Source: a virus. Taken from it: a DNA stretch of 30,566 nucleotides. The notes beneath the pieces are model-generated. The model was given only the letters and a program-made list of their open reading frames with translations, was not told the DNA's origin and did not search any database. The stretch lies in the IMG/VR virus record IMGVR_UViG_3300004242_000170, positions 1-30,566 of that record; one strand, written 5' to 3'. The translations under genes and the position numbers were made by a program. Below, piece by piece: positions 1-8,076 of this stretch; position 1 is the first letter of the stretch, and every line of letters begins with the position of its first letter.

Positions 1-672
1 CTATGGCACTTCCGCCCTGTCGCCATGCGTCATGCTCAGCATATAGAAGGTAGCCCTCCCGGCTCCCACGCCACCTATCTCCTCCTGGCTATACATACCG
101 GCTTTTGCATACCACTTGTCGCTCCTATACGAAGCCACATCAAACTGATATTTCCTGACCTCGCCGTTAACCATGACAGTAAACTCCCCGTCGCTGCTCA
201 CTGCCGCCGAATAAGCCAACCTGTTGCCAAGCTTGTAGCCCTTGAATATGGGATCCTTCTTCTCCTCACCATTATATTTCGGCCGGTATTGCACATAGAT
301 GGTGTTACCGGTGATCTGCAATTTGAACGGCGGCTTTGTACTTACACCGTGGAACTGGCCGATGATTGCCTTTTTGCTGGCTGCCAAAAAATCGACCGTG
401 AGCGTTGCACTCAGACGATGGAGCCTGGCGCTGCTGAGGCTCCAGCCAGCTTGCTTATAATTACCGTTGGGCAGCGTCTCTCTAAGCTCGGAGCGGGGGT
501 AGATACTGTTCGTAGTGCTTCCGATCCCAGAGCCTGATGAAGGTGCATAGAAAGTAATGGACCCATCGGCATTGCGAGTAAACCACCTCGACTCATACGT
601 CTGAAGCTGCCTAGTCTGAATGATCGCGGCCCCAGCTGGAATGGTGAGATTCCAGTGCGAAAGATCGATCAT
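1..672 (-). CDS. Alginate lyase, polysaccharide lyase family 7 (PL7), no signal peptide
   Basis: A complete 223-aa protein that should cleave alginate (mannuronate/guluronate polymer) by beta-elimination. All three PL7 signature blocks are visible: R-S-E-L-R at residues 60-64, Q-F-H at 106-108 and Y-A-K-A-G-M-Y-S-Q at 188-196; Q106, H108, R64 and Y194 are the expected active-site residues. Length fits a single PL7 catalytic domain. It starts directly with the conserved M-I-D-L-S-x-W segment, so there is no room for a signal peptide; from memory this resembles the short signal-less PL7 lyase of P. aeruginosa (PA1167). The ATG at 672 is preceded by AAGGAA about 8 nt upstream. It is probably a host gene rather than a phage gene, because a degenerate region separates it from the phage late operon. 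Confidence 0.88.
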   Translation of the reverse strand: MIDLSHWNLTIPAGAAIIQTRQLQTYESRWFTRNADGSITFYAPSSGSGIGSTTNSIYPRSELRETLPNGNYKQAGWSLSSARLHRLSATLTVDFLAASKKAIIGQFHGVSTKPPFKLQITGNTIYVQYRPKYNGEEKKDPIFKGYKLGNRLAYSAAVSSDGEFTVMVNGEVRKYQFDVASYRSDKWYAKAGMYSQEEIGGVGAGRATFYMLSMTHGDRAEVP

Positions 673-1192
673 TTCAAGATTCCTTATATGGCGGGCTACT
701 TGAATAAGTATGAAATTATTTTCATATCACTTCTGTGCAACCGCGCTCACTGCTAGCAGTCGCGCCCTAGCCAAGACCCCATAGACGAGGCTACGACACA
801 GACACAGCCGGCCAATGGCCGCTATCCGGCCTGGAAAGCAGACAGGGATACCGCCTCCACCTTATGGCCTTTGGCTTGGCCCAGGTTGGTCTGAAGCTGG
901 GCCTCCCGCTCCTTGCTTGAATGCCCTTCTTGTTGGAGCTTGGAAAGACGCAGCCACCAAACCAAGGTCGAGCTGAAGAAGATCGAGAGCCTTGACCTGA
1001 TGTCGGTACCATGGTCTTGCAGACCTGCGAGAAGGAAGCCTCGAGAAGCTGATCGCCACCATGGCAGACTCACTGATGCCCGCCGGCAACGACGAAATAA
1101 AACCATAAATAAATGGATTTACTCCTAAAAAACCTACTCAATAGAAATAAATGATATTGTTAAAACAACATTTATCCACGCCAACGGATTAT
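673..1192. other. Non-coding stretch, possibly decayed gene
   Basis: About 520 bases upstream of the alginate lyase. The first 60 bases are AT-rich and may hold its promoter, but no convincing -35/-10 pair stands out. Bases 820-1100 are GC-rich with only short ORFs on both strands interrupted by stops; some read as helical, charged peptide, which suggests a decayed gene, but no family is recognisable. Bases 1095-1190 are again AT-rich. Confidence 0.4.
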
Positions 1193-1380
1193 CATAGCCC
1201 CAAGCCGTTGGCGGATCGGCATGCCAGCAGCGTCAGCCGACTCTACCTTCCACGGTCTGTCAGGGCGCACTGCAGGTTCGAGTAATTCGCAAGCCTAGGT
1301 TTTCTCCATATCACCTATACGGGCTGTATCTGCGCAGCCGGCGACAGAGCAGATGACAGGTCGGAAAGACGGCCAGCCAT
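1193..1380. repeat. Diverged intergenic repeat, copy A
   Basis: First of three copies of a roughly 190-210-bp non-coding sequence. Landmarks shared with copy C are AAGCCGTTGGCGGATCGGCA near 1202, TGCAGGTTCGAGTAATTCGC near 1271 and CTGTATCTGCGCAGCCGGCG near 1326, followed by GAGCAGATGACAGG. No ORF continues through it. Confidence 0.75.
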
Positions 1381-1404
1381 TCTCCCCCTGCTCCGTGCAA
1401 AAAT

Positions 1405-1610
1405 CACAACATCCGTCGGCAGATCGGCATGCCAGCGGCGTCAGCCGGCCATTACGAAAATGGCCATGCCGGGCCTCACGGCTCCTGGTAAGGCGCGCAG
1501 CTTGTTCGAGTAATTTGCAAGTCTAGGGTTTTCATCAGCCCTATCCTGCTGGTAGGCATGCCAGCGGCGACAGAGTGCCCGACTGGCCGGCGTAACCGGC
1601 CAATCCCTCC
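1405..1610. repeat. Diverged intergenic repeat, copy B
   Basis: Second and most diverged copy. It keeps CAGATCGGCATGCCAGCGGC near 1420 and GTTCGAGTAATTTGCAAG near 1503, but its tail after 1520 departs from A and C and carries a second GGCATGCCAGCGGCGACAGA block near 1554. It contains a local inverted repeat (GGCCATTACGAAAATGGCC near 1448). Confidence 0.65.
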
Positions 1611-1739
1611 TCCCGTATTCCCCGGAGCGGAGCGTGGCGCGCAAGCAAGCTGGGTGATCCTTTCCCTCGCAGATGAAAGCAAAGCCTTTTTCCACCAAAG
1701 CAATGGCAAAAAGCCATCTTTATTGCTGGGCAAGGTATC

Positions 1740-1950
1740 ATGTCCCAAGCCGTTGGCGGATCGGCATGCCAGCAGCGTCAGCTGACCACGACTCCCCAGT
1801 CATGCTGGTGGCTCGCTCCCCCAGTAAGGCGCGCTGCAGGTTCGAGTAATTCGCAAGCCAAGGTATTTTCTCCATCTACCGCTTTCAGGCTGTATCTGCG
1901 CAGCCGGCGACCGAGCAGATGACAGGCCGGAAAGACGGCCATCCCCTCCA
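1740..1950. repeat. Diverged intergenic repeat, copy C
   Basis: Third copy, closest to A. The block AAGCCGTTGGCGGATCGGCA recurs near 1747, TGCAGGTTCGAGTAATTCGC near 1835 and CTGTATCTGCGCAGCCGGCG near 1891, then GAGCAGATGACAGG. It has about 18 extra bases between the first two landmarks relative to copy A. Confidence 0.75.
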
Positions 1951-2027
1951 AGACGTATTCGCCCCGAGCTGGGCCGGCCGAGGATCACCTGTTCTTCATC
2001 GACGTCAGAGCATCATCTTGTTCAGGC

Positions 2028-2576
2028 TCAGCGGCTCACATGTAGACCGGCCGCATCTACCGCAACCGGAACACCGGCGTCAGTAGAGAAATGGAGCTTG
2101 AGATCTGTGTGGCCGTTTGCTTCCACGAGTTCTCCGGAGCATACCGAGCAGCGATTGTCTATAGGCGCTGGTAAATCGGGAAGCCATCGCTTGGGACAGT
2201 CTTGCTGGCAGTAATCATCCAGTTGAATACTGGCTGCAATGGCGGCGTTATTCAATTCATCATAGGCCGCTAACTCTTCTTCGGAAAAAGGAGCGCGAAC
2301 GCTCTCAAGGAAATGATCTAAAGCCGCATGCGCCTCTTCTGCTTGCGTGGAAAGCCTGTGTACCTCACGCCAATAGTGTTGCTCTTGCATCAACTGCATC
2401 TGTCTTTCTTCTTGTAATACGGCGTCTGTCGCCGGAATCCCATTAATACTTTGAGTCCACGCCACTGGCGAAGAATCCCCACGCCCACAGAAAACTCCGA
2501 AGCTGGCCATCGCCAACATCGGTCCTGCCGCCGTCCTCAAGGCCTGCCCCCGTGGGCCACTCTTTATCCAGGCCAT
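2028..2576 (-). CDS. Hypothetical protein, 182 aa
   Basis: No family recognised. The middle of the protein (residues about 45-140) is acidic, Gln/Glu-rich and predicted helical, and the C-terminal third has a Cys-containing patch: C-x3-C near residues 122-126, then C-x2-C near 142-145, which could bind a metal. The ATG at 2576 has AGGA 5-6 nt upstream. The last 40 residues and the N-terminal 40 have less protein-like composition than the middle, so this may be a decayed or chimeric gene. Neighbouring DNA has no clear operon structure. Treat as a hypothetical gene only. Confidence 0.4.
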   Translation of the reverse strand: MAWIKSGPRGQALRTAAGPMLAMASFGVFCGRGDSSPVAWTQSINGIPATDAVLQEERQMQLMQEQHYWREVHRLSTQAEEAHAALDHFLESVRAPFSEEELAAYDELNNAAIAASIQLDDYCQQDCPKRWLPDLPAPIDNRCSVCSGELVEANGHTDLKLHFSTDAGVPVAVDAAGLHVSR

Positions 2577-2729
2577 ATCGTCCTCGCGATAGCAAAGCGA
2601 CGAGCACCCCGTTCTGCTGTATACGCCCTGACAGCCTCGGCAGCGTTGTATAGGTAGGCACAGGGGGAGGATTAGCGCCGCGCACGGTTCGCCGAGAAAA
2701 TGCAGACCACGCAGCGCCTGCTGACCTAG

Positions 2730-2978
2730 CTACGCAATGTTTGGAATCAAGCTTCTGACGTGCCCTGAATCACAAATGACACGGGCGTAGTTATCTGCCG
2801 CATCCAATGCTTTCTTGCACAAATTAAATTCGCCTGGAATGCCATAGCGAAGATCGTGGTAGACCTTGCCAACCTTTGTTCTGAAGTTGATCCAACCCCG
2901 CCACGGCAGGCCTTCTCGTGGCTGGCTAGCCGAAACCCAGAAGTGGACACCCTCAACTTCCTTGTATTCGCGGCTCAT
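2730..2978 (-). CDS. Hypothetical protein, 82 aa
   Basis: Reading from an internal ATG at 2978 gives an 82-residue soluble protein with an ordinary amino-acid mix (W, Y, D, K and G distributed normally). The frame stays open upstream to 3287, but that extension is antisense to the integrase remnant and is Cys/His/Gly-rich, so it is probably not coding. A GGAG lies about 13 nt before the ATG, which is further than usual. No domain recognised. It sits between the degenerate left region and the integrase remnant, and may itself be a fragment. Confidence 0.4.
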   Translation of the reverse strand: MSREYKEVEGVHFWVSASQPREGLPWRGWINFRTKVGKVYHDLRYGIPGEFNLCKKALDAADNYARVICDSGHVRSLIPNIA

Positions 2979-3149
2979 CTGTTCTGTGTACTCCAATACT
3001 ATTACCTTTGCCGTATATTGCAGCACCAATTGATAGAAAAAAACTATCAAACAATCCAAAAAGCGGAAAATCCAACATATCCACTCCCTCGACTGCGACC
3101 CATGGTCGCATGCGCTGCGATAGCGCCCATCGTAACCATCTCCGGCCAA

Positions 3150-3428
3150 CCTGGCCAGTGGGCCAAGCATCTGCCACAGGAGCTGGGCATCCGCTACCGG
3201 CCGCCGTACAACTGCCAGCACACCTACGCAACCATGTGCCTGATGGCCGGCATGAACTCTGCCTTCATCGCAACCCAACTTGGGCATAGCGTGCAGATGT
3301 TACTATCCACCCACGTTCGCTGGATCAACTCAAGCACCGACTGGCATGAGCTCGACAAGCTCGATAAAGCCCCCGAAAAAAGCCAAATTGGTACAAAAGT
3401 GGTACAGCTTAAATCAACGACTCTCTGA
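3150..3428 (+). pseudogene. C-terminal remnant of a tyrosine (phage) integrase, catalytic residues lost
   Basis: From about 3150 the plus frame reads as the C-terminal catalytic part of a tyrosine recombinase: P-Y-N-C-Q-H-T-Y-A-T, then Q-L-G-H-S and L-L-S-T-H-V-R-W, ending at 3428. In intact relatives these segments read (T)-R-H-T-Y-A-T and S-T-Y-x-R-W. Here the active-site Arg is Gln (codon 3216-3218) and the nucleophilic Tyr is His (CAC, 3312-3314), while the LGH histidine is kept. The N-terminal two thirds, including the first catalytic Arg, are missing: the open frame upstream to 2856 has no integrase similarity. It is a decayed integrase, from this phage or an earlier resident, marking the probable junction with host DNA. 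Confidence 0.8.
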
Positions 3429-3578
3429 CCCCCCGCAGGACTAAGCTTTGATCTCTACCGCCAACATCACCATGCAGTTCTAAGCGAGTGCTCATGTGTG
3501 CTACAGGGTAGGAATTTCGGGGCTTTCCCCCTCTCTAGAACGCACGAAAACACCACAGTGGCCCAAAAAATGGCCCAA
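3389..3578. repeat. Paired short direct repeats near phage/host junction, candidate integrase arm sites
   Basis: TGGTACA occurs at 3389-3395 and 3400-3406 (11 bp apart), and TGGCCCAA at 3559-3566 and 3571-3578 (12 bp apart). Helically phased short direct repeats flanking the end of an integrase gene are typical of arm-type binding sites or of the att region. No core duplication can be seen because the other prophage end is outside the window. The rest of 3429-3622 shows no gene or tRNA. Confidence 0.3.
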
Positions 3579-3622
3579 GCAGAATAGGCCATCGTGCCTC
3601 CCTCCCCGCCCGTCCGGGCACC

Positions 3623-4015
3623 TCAATCCCCCACGAAATCCCCCGGCTCGAGCCCGTCCCTCTTGCCCCAGTACAGCCACCCACCGACACGCACCCCAGC
3701 GTACATCGCCCAGCGGCGCACCAGACCGACGCCGGCACGCTCCAGCGCTTCCCGGAACAGCCCGTCGGCCTCCTCCCGGGTCGTTTCCTTCCGGCAGTAG
3801 AGCCAGTCGTGCAGCACGGCTGGCTGCCGCGACTCGTCGTTGCTGTCGAAGATCTGCCGCAGCAGCGCCGGGATGCTGGCAAGGTCGGTGATAAAGCCGG
3901 CCGGCACCGTGATCGATCGGCCGGCGCGTGGCGTGTAGGTGATCGCCGTCAGCAGCAGCCACTCGTCTGGCCTGTGGGCCAGCAGGTCAAGCGGGCCGGA
4001 AAATCCAGTGTTCAT
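3623..4015 (-). CDS. DUF1353 family protein
   Basis: A 130-aa protein of the DUF1353 type, found at the end of lysis modules in many Pseudomonas and enteric phages; its function is unknown. Family features are the central block I-T-V-P-A-G-F-I-T-D-L-A-S-I-P, the L-H-D-W-L-Y segment with conserved His-Asp, and R-E-E-A-D-x-L-F. The ATG at 4015 overlaps the endolysin stop (ATGA) and has GGAGG 7 nt upstream, so the two genes are translationally coupled. It is the last clear gene of the late operon. Confidence 0.8.
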   Translation of the reverse strand: MNTGFSGPLDLLAHRPDEWLLLTAITYTPRAGRSITVPAGFITDLASIPALLRQIFDSNDESRQPAVLHDWLYCRKETTREEADGLFREALERAGVGLVRRWAMYAGVRVGGWLYWGKRDGLEPGDFVGD

Positions 4016-4554
4016 GCCAGCACCTCCTTCGCCCTGCCCCACAGCTCCAACCGGTCGGCCAGGCCGTTCAGCCCGCCGTTGATGCGGCGCGTGATTCGCT
4101 CGAAGTCTCCGGCGTCGGCCAGTGCATTCAGCCCCTTCGACTCCCAGAACCAGGCCGCAGATTCGGCCGCCCATTGCGGCTCCTCGAGCAGCTCCGGCGT
4201 TTGCAGCAGTCGCTCGTCGCAGAACAGGGCCAGGCTGCAGGACCGGTAGTTCGTGCGCCCGGTGATCTGGATCAGCCCGCGCCCGCGGTAGCGCTGGCCG
4301 TCACCGTCGGCGGCCGGGGTATTGCCGAGGCGCGTGGCGAGCGCGCCCGTGTCGTAGTCTGCGCCGCTGGCCAGCTCGCGGACGTAACGCAGCTGTCCGG
4401 ACTCATGGCCGACCTGCGCCAGGAACGCCGCGACTCGGCGTGGCGTGTTGATCGCGCGGCGGGCCATCGCCGTGTTGAGCGCAGAGACGAAAACGCCGGC
4501 TCGGCGGCCGGCGTTGGGCAGGATCTGCAGCAGTTGCTGCTCGGTGATTGGCAT
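4012..4554 (-). CDS. Endolysin, glycoside hydrolase family 19
   Basis: A 180-aa GH19 (chitinase-like) muramidase expected to cut the peptidoglycan glycan chain at lysis. The catalytic pair is visible as E51 in G-H-E-S-G and E60 in Y-V-R-E, followed by the substrate-cleft motif R-G-x-G-L-I-Q-I-T-G-R at about residues 90-100. No signal peptide or SAR helix is seen, so it needs a holin to reach the wall; the holin candidate is at the other end of the late region (30285 onward). Start chosen at ATG 4554 with GGAGA 7 nt upstream; a longer open frame to 4635 would run through a terminator hairpin and is rejected. Confidence 0.9.
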   Translation of the reverse strand: MPITEQQLLQILPNAGRRAGVFVSALNTAMARRAINTPRRVAAFLAQVGHESGQLRYVRELASGADYDTGALATRLGNTPAADGDGQRYRGRGLIQITGRTNYRSCSLALFCDERLLQTPELLEEPQWAAESAAWFWESKGLNALADAGDFERITRRINGGLNGLADRLELWGRAKEVLA

Positions 4555-4572
4555 TGGGGATCTCCAGAAACG

Positions 4573-4595
4573 AAAAAGCCCGCATGGCGCGGGCT
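4573..4595 (-). terminator. Intrinsic terminator before the endolysin gene
   Basis: On the minus strand GCCCGC-GCCAT-GCGGGC is followed by TTTTT. It ends about 18 nt before the endolysin ATG, placing the hairpin directly 5' of its ribosome-binding site. Confidence 0.75.
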
Positions 4596-4716
4596 GGGGA
4601 TTCAAATAGCTTGGGTGAAGCTGTGTCGCCATCATTGGCGGCTGTCGAGGCCTCCCCGCACGCGCAACCAGCTTGAACAGAAAGTAATTCGAGGCATGGG
4701 TTATCTCCGTGAAAAT

Positions 4717-7002
4717 TTATTTAGCCACCCATCCGGTAGTTCCGGTTCCGCTTTCTTTTACATAGAAAGTTTCCCCGGCTCCTCCATTCGTATTCATGGC
4801 AATAGATCCTGGGGTCCCCGCAATTACCCCTTCAGGTGATCCCGTACACGGAATGATCCCGACATAAGTAATTCCGTCCGAAAGGTTAAGAAGCTGAAGA
4901 AGCACGTTAACCGAGACATCCGACGGGTTTATAGGGAGCTGATAAGGGTACTGCCCGGAAATATGGTACCTCCAGGCGATCCCGTCGGCACCGATCACTG
5001 TCCCGGAAAGATGCGTAGGGACAATAGAGGTAGTTCCCCCAGCGTTAACGCAGATGTAGGTCTGGCTAGTGTTGGGGTTGTACCGGATAGTTCCGAATGC
5101 AACAGCTTGACCAAAAGCCCATGCCGTCGCCCGCCGAGAAAATCCCGCCGTAACGCGGTTTATGTCCCCCGAGCCATAAAGCTTCACAGATGACGCCGAC
5201 GCAACCATGTTCGACTGATTAATCGTGAAGTCACCAACAACGGCAGTGACGAAACGACCGACCGTATTGGGTCCCACGGTATTGCCGAGCGCCTCGCTAG
5301 TGCCGCCGAAGCAGTAGGTGATATATTTCCAAGTGACTCCCCCGTCCGAAACTGACCCGGACGTATGCGCGGGCGAAGTGGTCCCTGTCGTCCCGCCGGC
5401 AGACGTGTAGTACACGTTGTTACCGCTTCGGACGTAAGTATCCGCTGCGACCACGGTACTGCCCGCCCATACCGAATAGGACGCAGCCCCCAGCTTGACG
5501 CCGTACTCCTGAGTGGGGGCGCTTTGGTCGTCGTCGATGTTGTTCCCGGCCACGGAGTTGTACTGCGCAACGCCCCCCCATCCGCTGACTACGGCAATCC
5601 CCGCGTAGGTATTGACGTTTAATGAGTTATAAAGCGGGGATGACGGGTTGTGAACTTGGCCATTGGCGTTTATCACGTTGCCCGTTGCAGTGTTCATTTT
5701 TCCGTACAGTTCTATTCCGTTGTACTTGTTAAAGAGACAGAGGTTCCCATTGACTACGTTGCTGTAGCCTGTAATGGATATCCCATTGTCCCCACATGCC
5801 TCGGCGTGGTTCCCGATTATGCGATTGCGGTAGCAGTCGTAAGTTACGCCGATGGACTCGATACCGTTCCCTACTGTGTTGTTGTTGGCGAGTAGGCAAC
5901 GATTAGAACCTCCGGATAGTCGCCATCCAAAGCCGACATGCCCCTCCGAAGTGCAATTAATCACCCGCCCACGGTACACGCCGACAAAATCTACAGAAGT
6001 TCCAGCGCTATCCGTTAGCTCGCAGTCTCGAAACTTGACGTTTTTACAGGAACGGCTCGCTGGGTCCGCAGCGAAAATACTGATGTTCCCGCAGGCGTTA
6101 ACAAACTTGCACTCTAGGAAGTCAACACCATCACAATCCTGAACGTAAACTTGCCCGCTGTTACCCGTTACGACCGCCTTATTACCGTCAAACTTTATTT
6201 GCTTGATTGTAATACCGGATAGCCCATTCATTCGGAAAATTCGGCCGTTCGACCCGGCAATAGCCCGAATAGTCGGGCACCCCTCGCCGAGCAAATCTGC
6301 CCCGTTTAGCAAGTTGATCCCGATTGCCCCGGCGTTCACAAGATACGCATCGGGGCATTTTGGGAATAGAAGCGGCACGCCTAGAGAGGCAGCCGCCTGG
6401 ATTGCAGCTGTATCATTAGCAATGCCATCACCCTTGGCGCCCGCCCACATGACATTGAAGCGGCCTTTCGGGCGTTTCCAGCGCCTGCCACTGGCATCGA
6501 CAAAGATCGTCAGCCCGTTCGGCGAAGATGTCGTATCGGCATCGTCGCGGTATACATCCCCTGCGACATTTGCGCCAATGAAGCGCCCGGCCGAGGCTTG
6601 TCCGCTGTACGAAGAAAGTTCCGCATAACTCGCAAATGGCTTAACTTTATCAAGTATGGACTTGACCGTCCCGCCATCATGACCGACCTTTGCAGACCCC
6701 TTAGCTGGGTCATTGGCATCGCCCAGATCTGCGACCCTAACAGTCGCCTGCACGTCGCTGAACTGGACGCGCATCCGGTAGTTTTTCGCCCCATTGACCA
6801 CCCGCAAGTCATAAATCCCATCCGGCGCGGCGACCTGAACCAATCCGCGCGCGTCCGTCGTCCAGGGATTACTGAGCGTGGTGCCGGCTGAGTCCTGCAG
6901 GCCGCTAGCCAACACCAAAGTTCCCTGCACATAGAGATAGCAAGTCGACATTGGCAGGACGTTTCCGCTGATATCCTGCGAAATGAATGTTTTGAGTTCC
7001 AT
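4717..7002 (-). CDS. Tailspike with right-handed beta-helix (pectate-lyase-like), probable depolymerase
   Basis: A 761-aa receptor-binding tailspike. Residues 1-90 form a particle-binding-type domain seen at the start of several phage spikes. From about residue 182 a pectate-lyase-3-like helix begins (G-A-K-G-D-G-x-A-N-D-T-A-A-I-Q), followed by many N-x(2-3)-G/N-x-I rungs to about residue 480. Two copies of a small module, about residues 508-557 and 628-680, each carry an A-G-G-T-T repeat element and end in G-V-T-W-K-Y or G-I-A-W-R-Y. The C-terminus (E-S-G-T-G-T-T-G-W-V-A-K) is a common spike end. It likely binds and cleaves a surface polysaccharide, but no catalytic residues can be assigned. 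ATG 7002 is preferred over an upstream in-frame TTG (7017). Its base composition is AT-richer than the head genes, consistent with horizontal acquisition. Confidence 0.85.
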   Translation of the reverse strand: MELKTFISQDISGNVLPMSTCYLYVQGTLVLASGLQDSAGTTLSNPWTTDARGLVQVAAPDGIYDLRVVNGAKNYRMRVQFSDVQATVRVADLGDANDPAKGSAKVGHDGGTVKSILDKVKPFASYAELSSYSGQASAGRFIGANVAGDVYRDDADTTSSPNGLTIFVDASGRRWKRPKGRFNVMWAGAKGDGIANDTAAIQAAASLGVPLLFPKCPDAYLVNAGAIGINLLNGADLLGEGCPTIRAIAGSNGRIFRMNGLSGITIKQIKFDGNKAVVTGNSGQVYVQDCDGVDFLECKFVNACGNISIFAADPASRSCKNVKFRDCELTDSAGTSVDFVGVYRGRVINCTSEGHVGFGWRLSGGSNRCLLANNNTVGNGIESIGVTYDCYRNRIIGNHAEACGDNGISITGYSNVVNGNLCLFNKYNGIELYGKMNTATGNVINANGQVHNPSSPLYNSLNVNTYAGIAVVSGWGGVAQYNSVAGNNIDDDQSAPTQEYGVKLGAASYSVWAGSTVVAADTYVRSGNNVYYTSAGGTTGTTSPAHTSGSVSDGGVTWKYITYCFGGTSEALGNTVGPNTVGRFVTAVVGDFTINQSNMVASASSVKLYGSGDINRVTAGFSRRATAWAFGQAVAFGTIRYNPNTSQTYICVNAGGTTSIVPTHLSGTVIGADGIAWRYHISGQYPYQLPINPSDVSVNVLLQLLNLSDGITYVGIIPCTGSPEGVIAGTPGSIAMNTNGGAGETFYVKESGTGTTGWVAK

Positions 7003-7025
7003 TGGCAGTCGTTCCAAACACGAAT

Positions 7026-7050
7026 AAAAAAGCCCGCAGGGCGCGGGCTT
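7026..7050 (-). terminator. Intrinsic terminator upstream of the tailspike gene
   Basis: GCCCGC-GCCCT-GCGGGC followed by TTTTTT on the minus strand; A/T runs on both sides make it partly bidirectional. It lies about 23 nt before the tailspike ATG. Confidence 0.75.
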
Positions 7051-7072
7051 TTGAGTGCGTTATTGGTGGGCC

Positions 7073-7729
7073 TTAGCTTTTCTTGGCCAGTAACATCGGG
7101 AAGTACCCGACCCCTGAATTAGTCACATGCCCAGTGAAGGTCACCATGACCTGCCCATCGGCATCGAGGGTTACCCCGATATGCTGAATACCCCCATAGC
7201 AGGAAACCATCGAGGTATGGCAATGACTGGCCATCATGTATTCGTCGCTGGCAATGATGACTCCACTGCCAAACGTAGCAACGAAACCATCGTTATAAAG
7301 TTCGGTCCACGCGGTGATAACGCGACTGAATTTGATCAGCTGGCTTGAGGCGTGAAAGCAAATATCGCCATTGGCGTCCCGGATACGCATCCCGTAGTTT
7401 CCGGAAGCGGTTAGAGGACGCCAAACTGCCGCAAACCAGTAGAGATAGTTGACCTGCGTGGTATTGCCGTTGATCAGCACAAAGCCCGTCCAGTTACCCG
7501 GTGATCCTGTAACCCCGCATTTGAAGGACGTCTGCTCGGACTGGCTACCGCGCTCGGCCCGGATGAATATGATCGGTGGCTGCGTGGTAGTGCACGGCTG
7601 CGCGAAGGTAATCGTTGTGCGATAGGTGGAGCCAATCGCCTGGTAGCCCTCCGCATGCAGGCTCATATAGGGCTTCTCGGACGAAACCTGAACAACCCCA
7701 CTATTATTGGTCACCCGAAGTCCGAACAT
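7073..7729 (-). CDS. Phage tail protein of the MFGL type, 218 aa
   Basis: Begins M-F-G-L-R-V-T-N-N-S-G-V and continues as a beta-rich protein with several Cys and aromatic residues, ending K-K-S. Proteins with this start directly follow the tail-tip J gene in many Pseudomonas siphophages and are thought to be minor tail or fibre components. Its first 16 residues align with those of the next upstream gene, so the two look like paralogues sharing an attachment segment. ATG 7729 overlaps the preceding stop as TGATG. No enzymatic motif seen. Confidence 0.7.
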   Translation of the reverse strand: MFGLRVTNNSGVVQVSSEKPYMSLHAEGYQAIGSTYRTTITFAQPCTTTQPPIIFIRAERGSQSEQTSFKCGVTGSPGNWTGFVLINGNTTQVNYLYWFAAVWRPLTASGNYGMRIRDANGDICFHASSQLIKFSRVITAWTELYNDGFVATFGSGVIIASDEYMMASHCHTSMVSCYGGIQHIGVTLDADGQVMVTFTGHVTNSGVGYFPMLLAKKS

Positions 7730-8076
7730 CAGAGCATCCTGAAGGCGATCAAGCGATAGACGCCATTGGCGTAGCTTTTGGTGGACGTATTGCCCGGCGT
7801 GGAGCGACGCAACGTAATCACATTGGACGTGACCGGATAAATATACGGGAGGGGCGGAACTCCGTATCCGTCTTCCGGATCATATGCGCCCGGCGTCTCC
7901 AAGAAGATGCAGAACACGCAGGTGGATGGATCGAACCCGCTAACTGTGTAGGAGACTTCCGCATCAAAGTTGATACCGGTCCAGTCCAGAGTTGTATTGA
8001 ATATGACTTCGTAGGTGAAGTCAGCCGAGTTAAGGATCACTGTCCCGCTTTCATCGTAAACCTTGAGCCCGAACAT
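7729..8076 (-). CDS. Phage tail protein of the MFGL type, 115 aa
   Basis: A 115-aa beta-rich protein beginning M-F-G-L-K-V-Y-D-E-S-G-T-V-I, followed by N-S-A-D-F-T-Y-E. It overlaps the stop of J (TAATG) and the start of the 218-aa paralogue (TGATG), so all three are coupled. Position and N-terminal similarity suggest a small tail-tip or fibre-attachment component. No further function can be assigned. Confidence 0.7.
   Translation of the reverse strand: MFGLKVYDESGTVILNSADFTYEVIFNTTLDWTGINFDAEVSYTVSGFDPSTCVFCIFLETPGAYDPEDGYGVPPLPYIYPVTSNVITLRRSTPGNTSTKSYANGVYRLIAFRML

Noticed and set aside
791-1128. Several short overlapping ORFs on both strands
   Set aside because: None has a ribosome site or consistent composition; best explained as non-coding or decayed DNA.
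1271-1296. GGTTCGAGTAATTC looked like a tRNA T-arm
   Set aside because: No matching acceptor, D or anticodon arms around it, and it recurs as part of a non-tRNA repeat.
4555-4635. Longer endolysin N-terminus
   Set aside because: It would start upstream of and translate through the terminator at 4573-4595; the family begins near M-P-I-T-E-Q.
4901-6180. Further GTTAAC words in the tailspike gene
   Set aside because: They are scattered in AT-richer coding DNA without 12-bp spacing, so they are not counted with the terS boxes.
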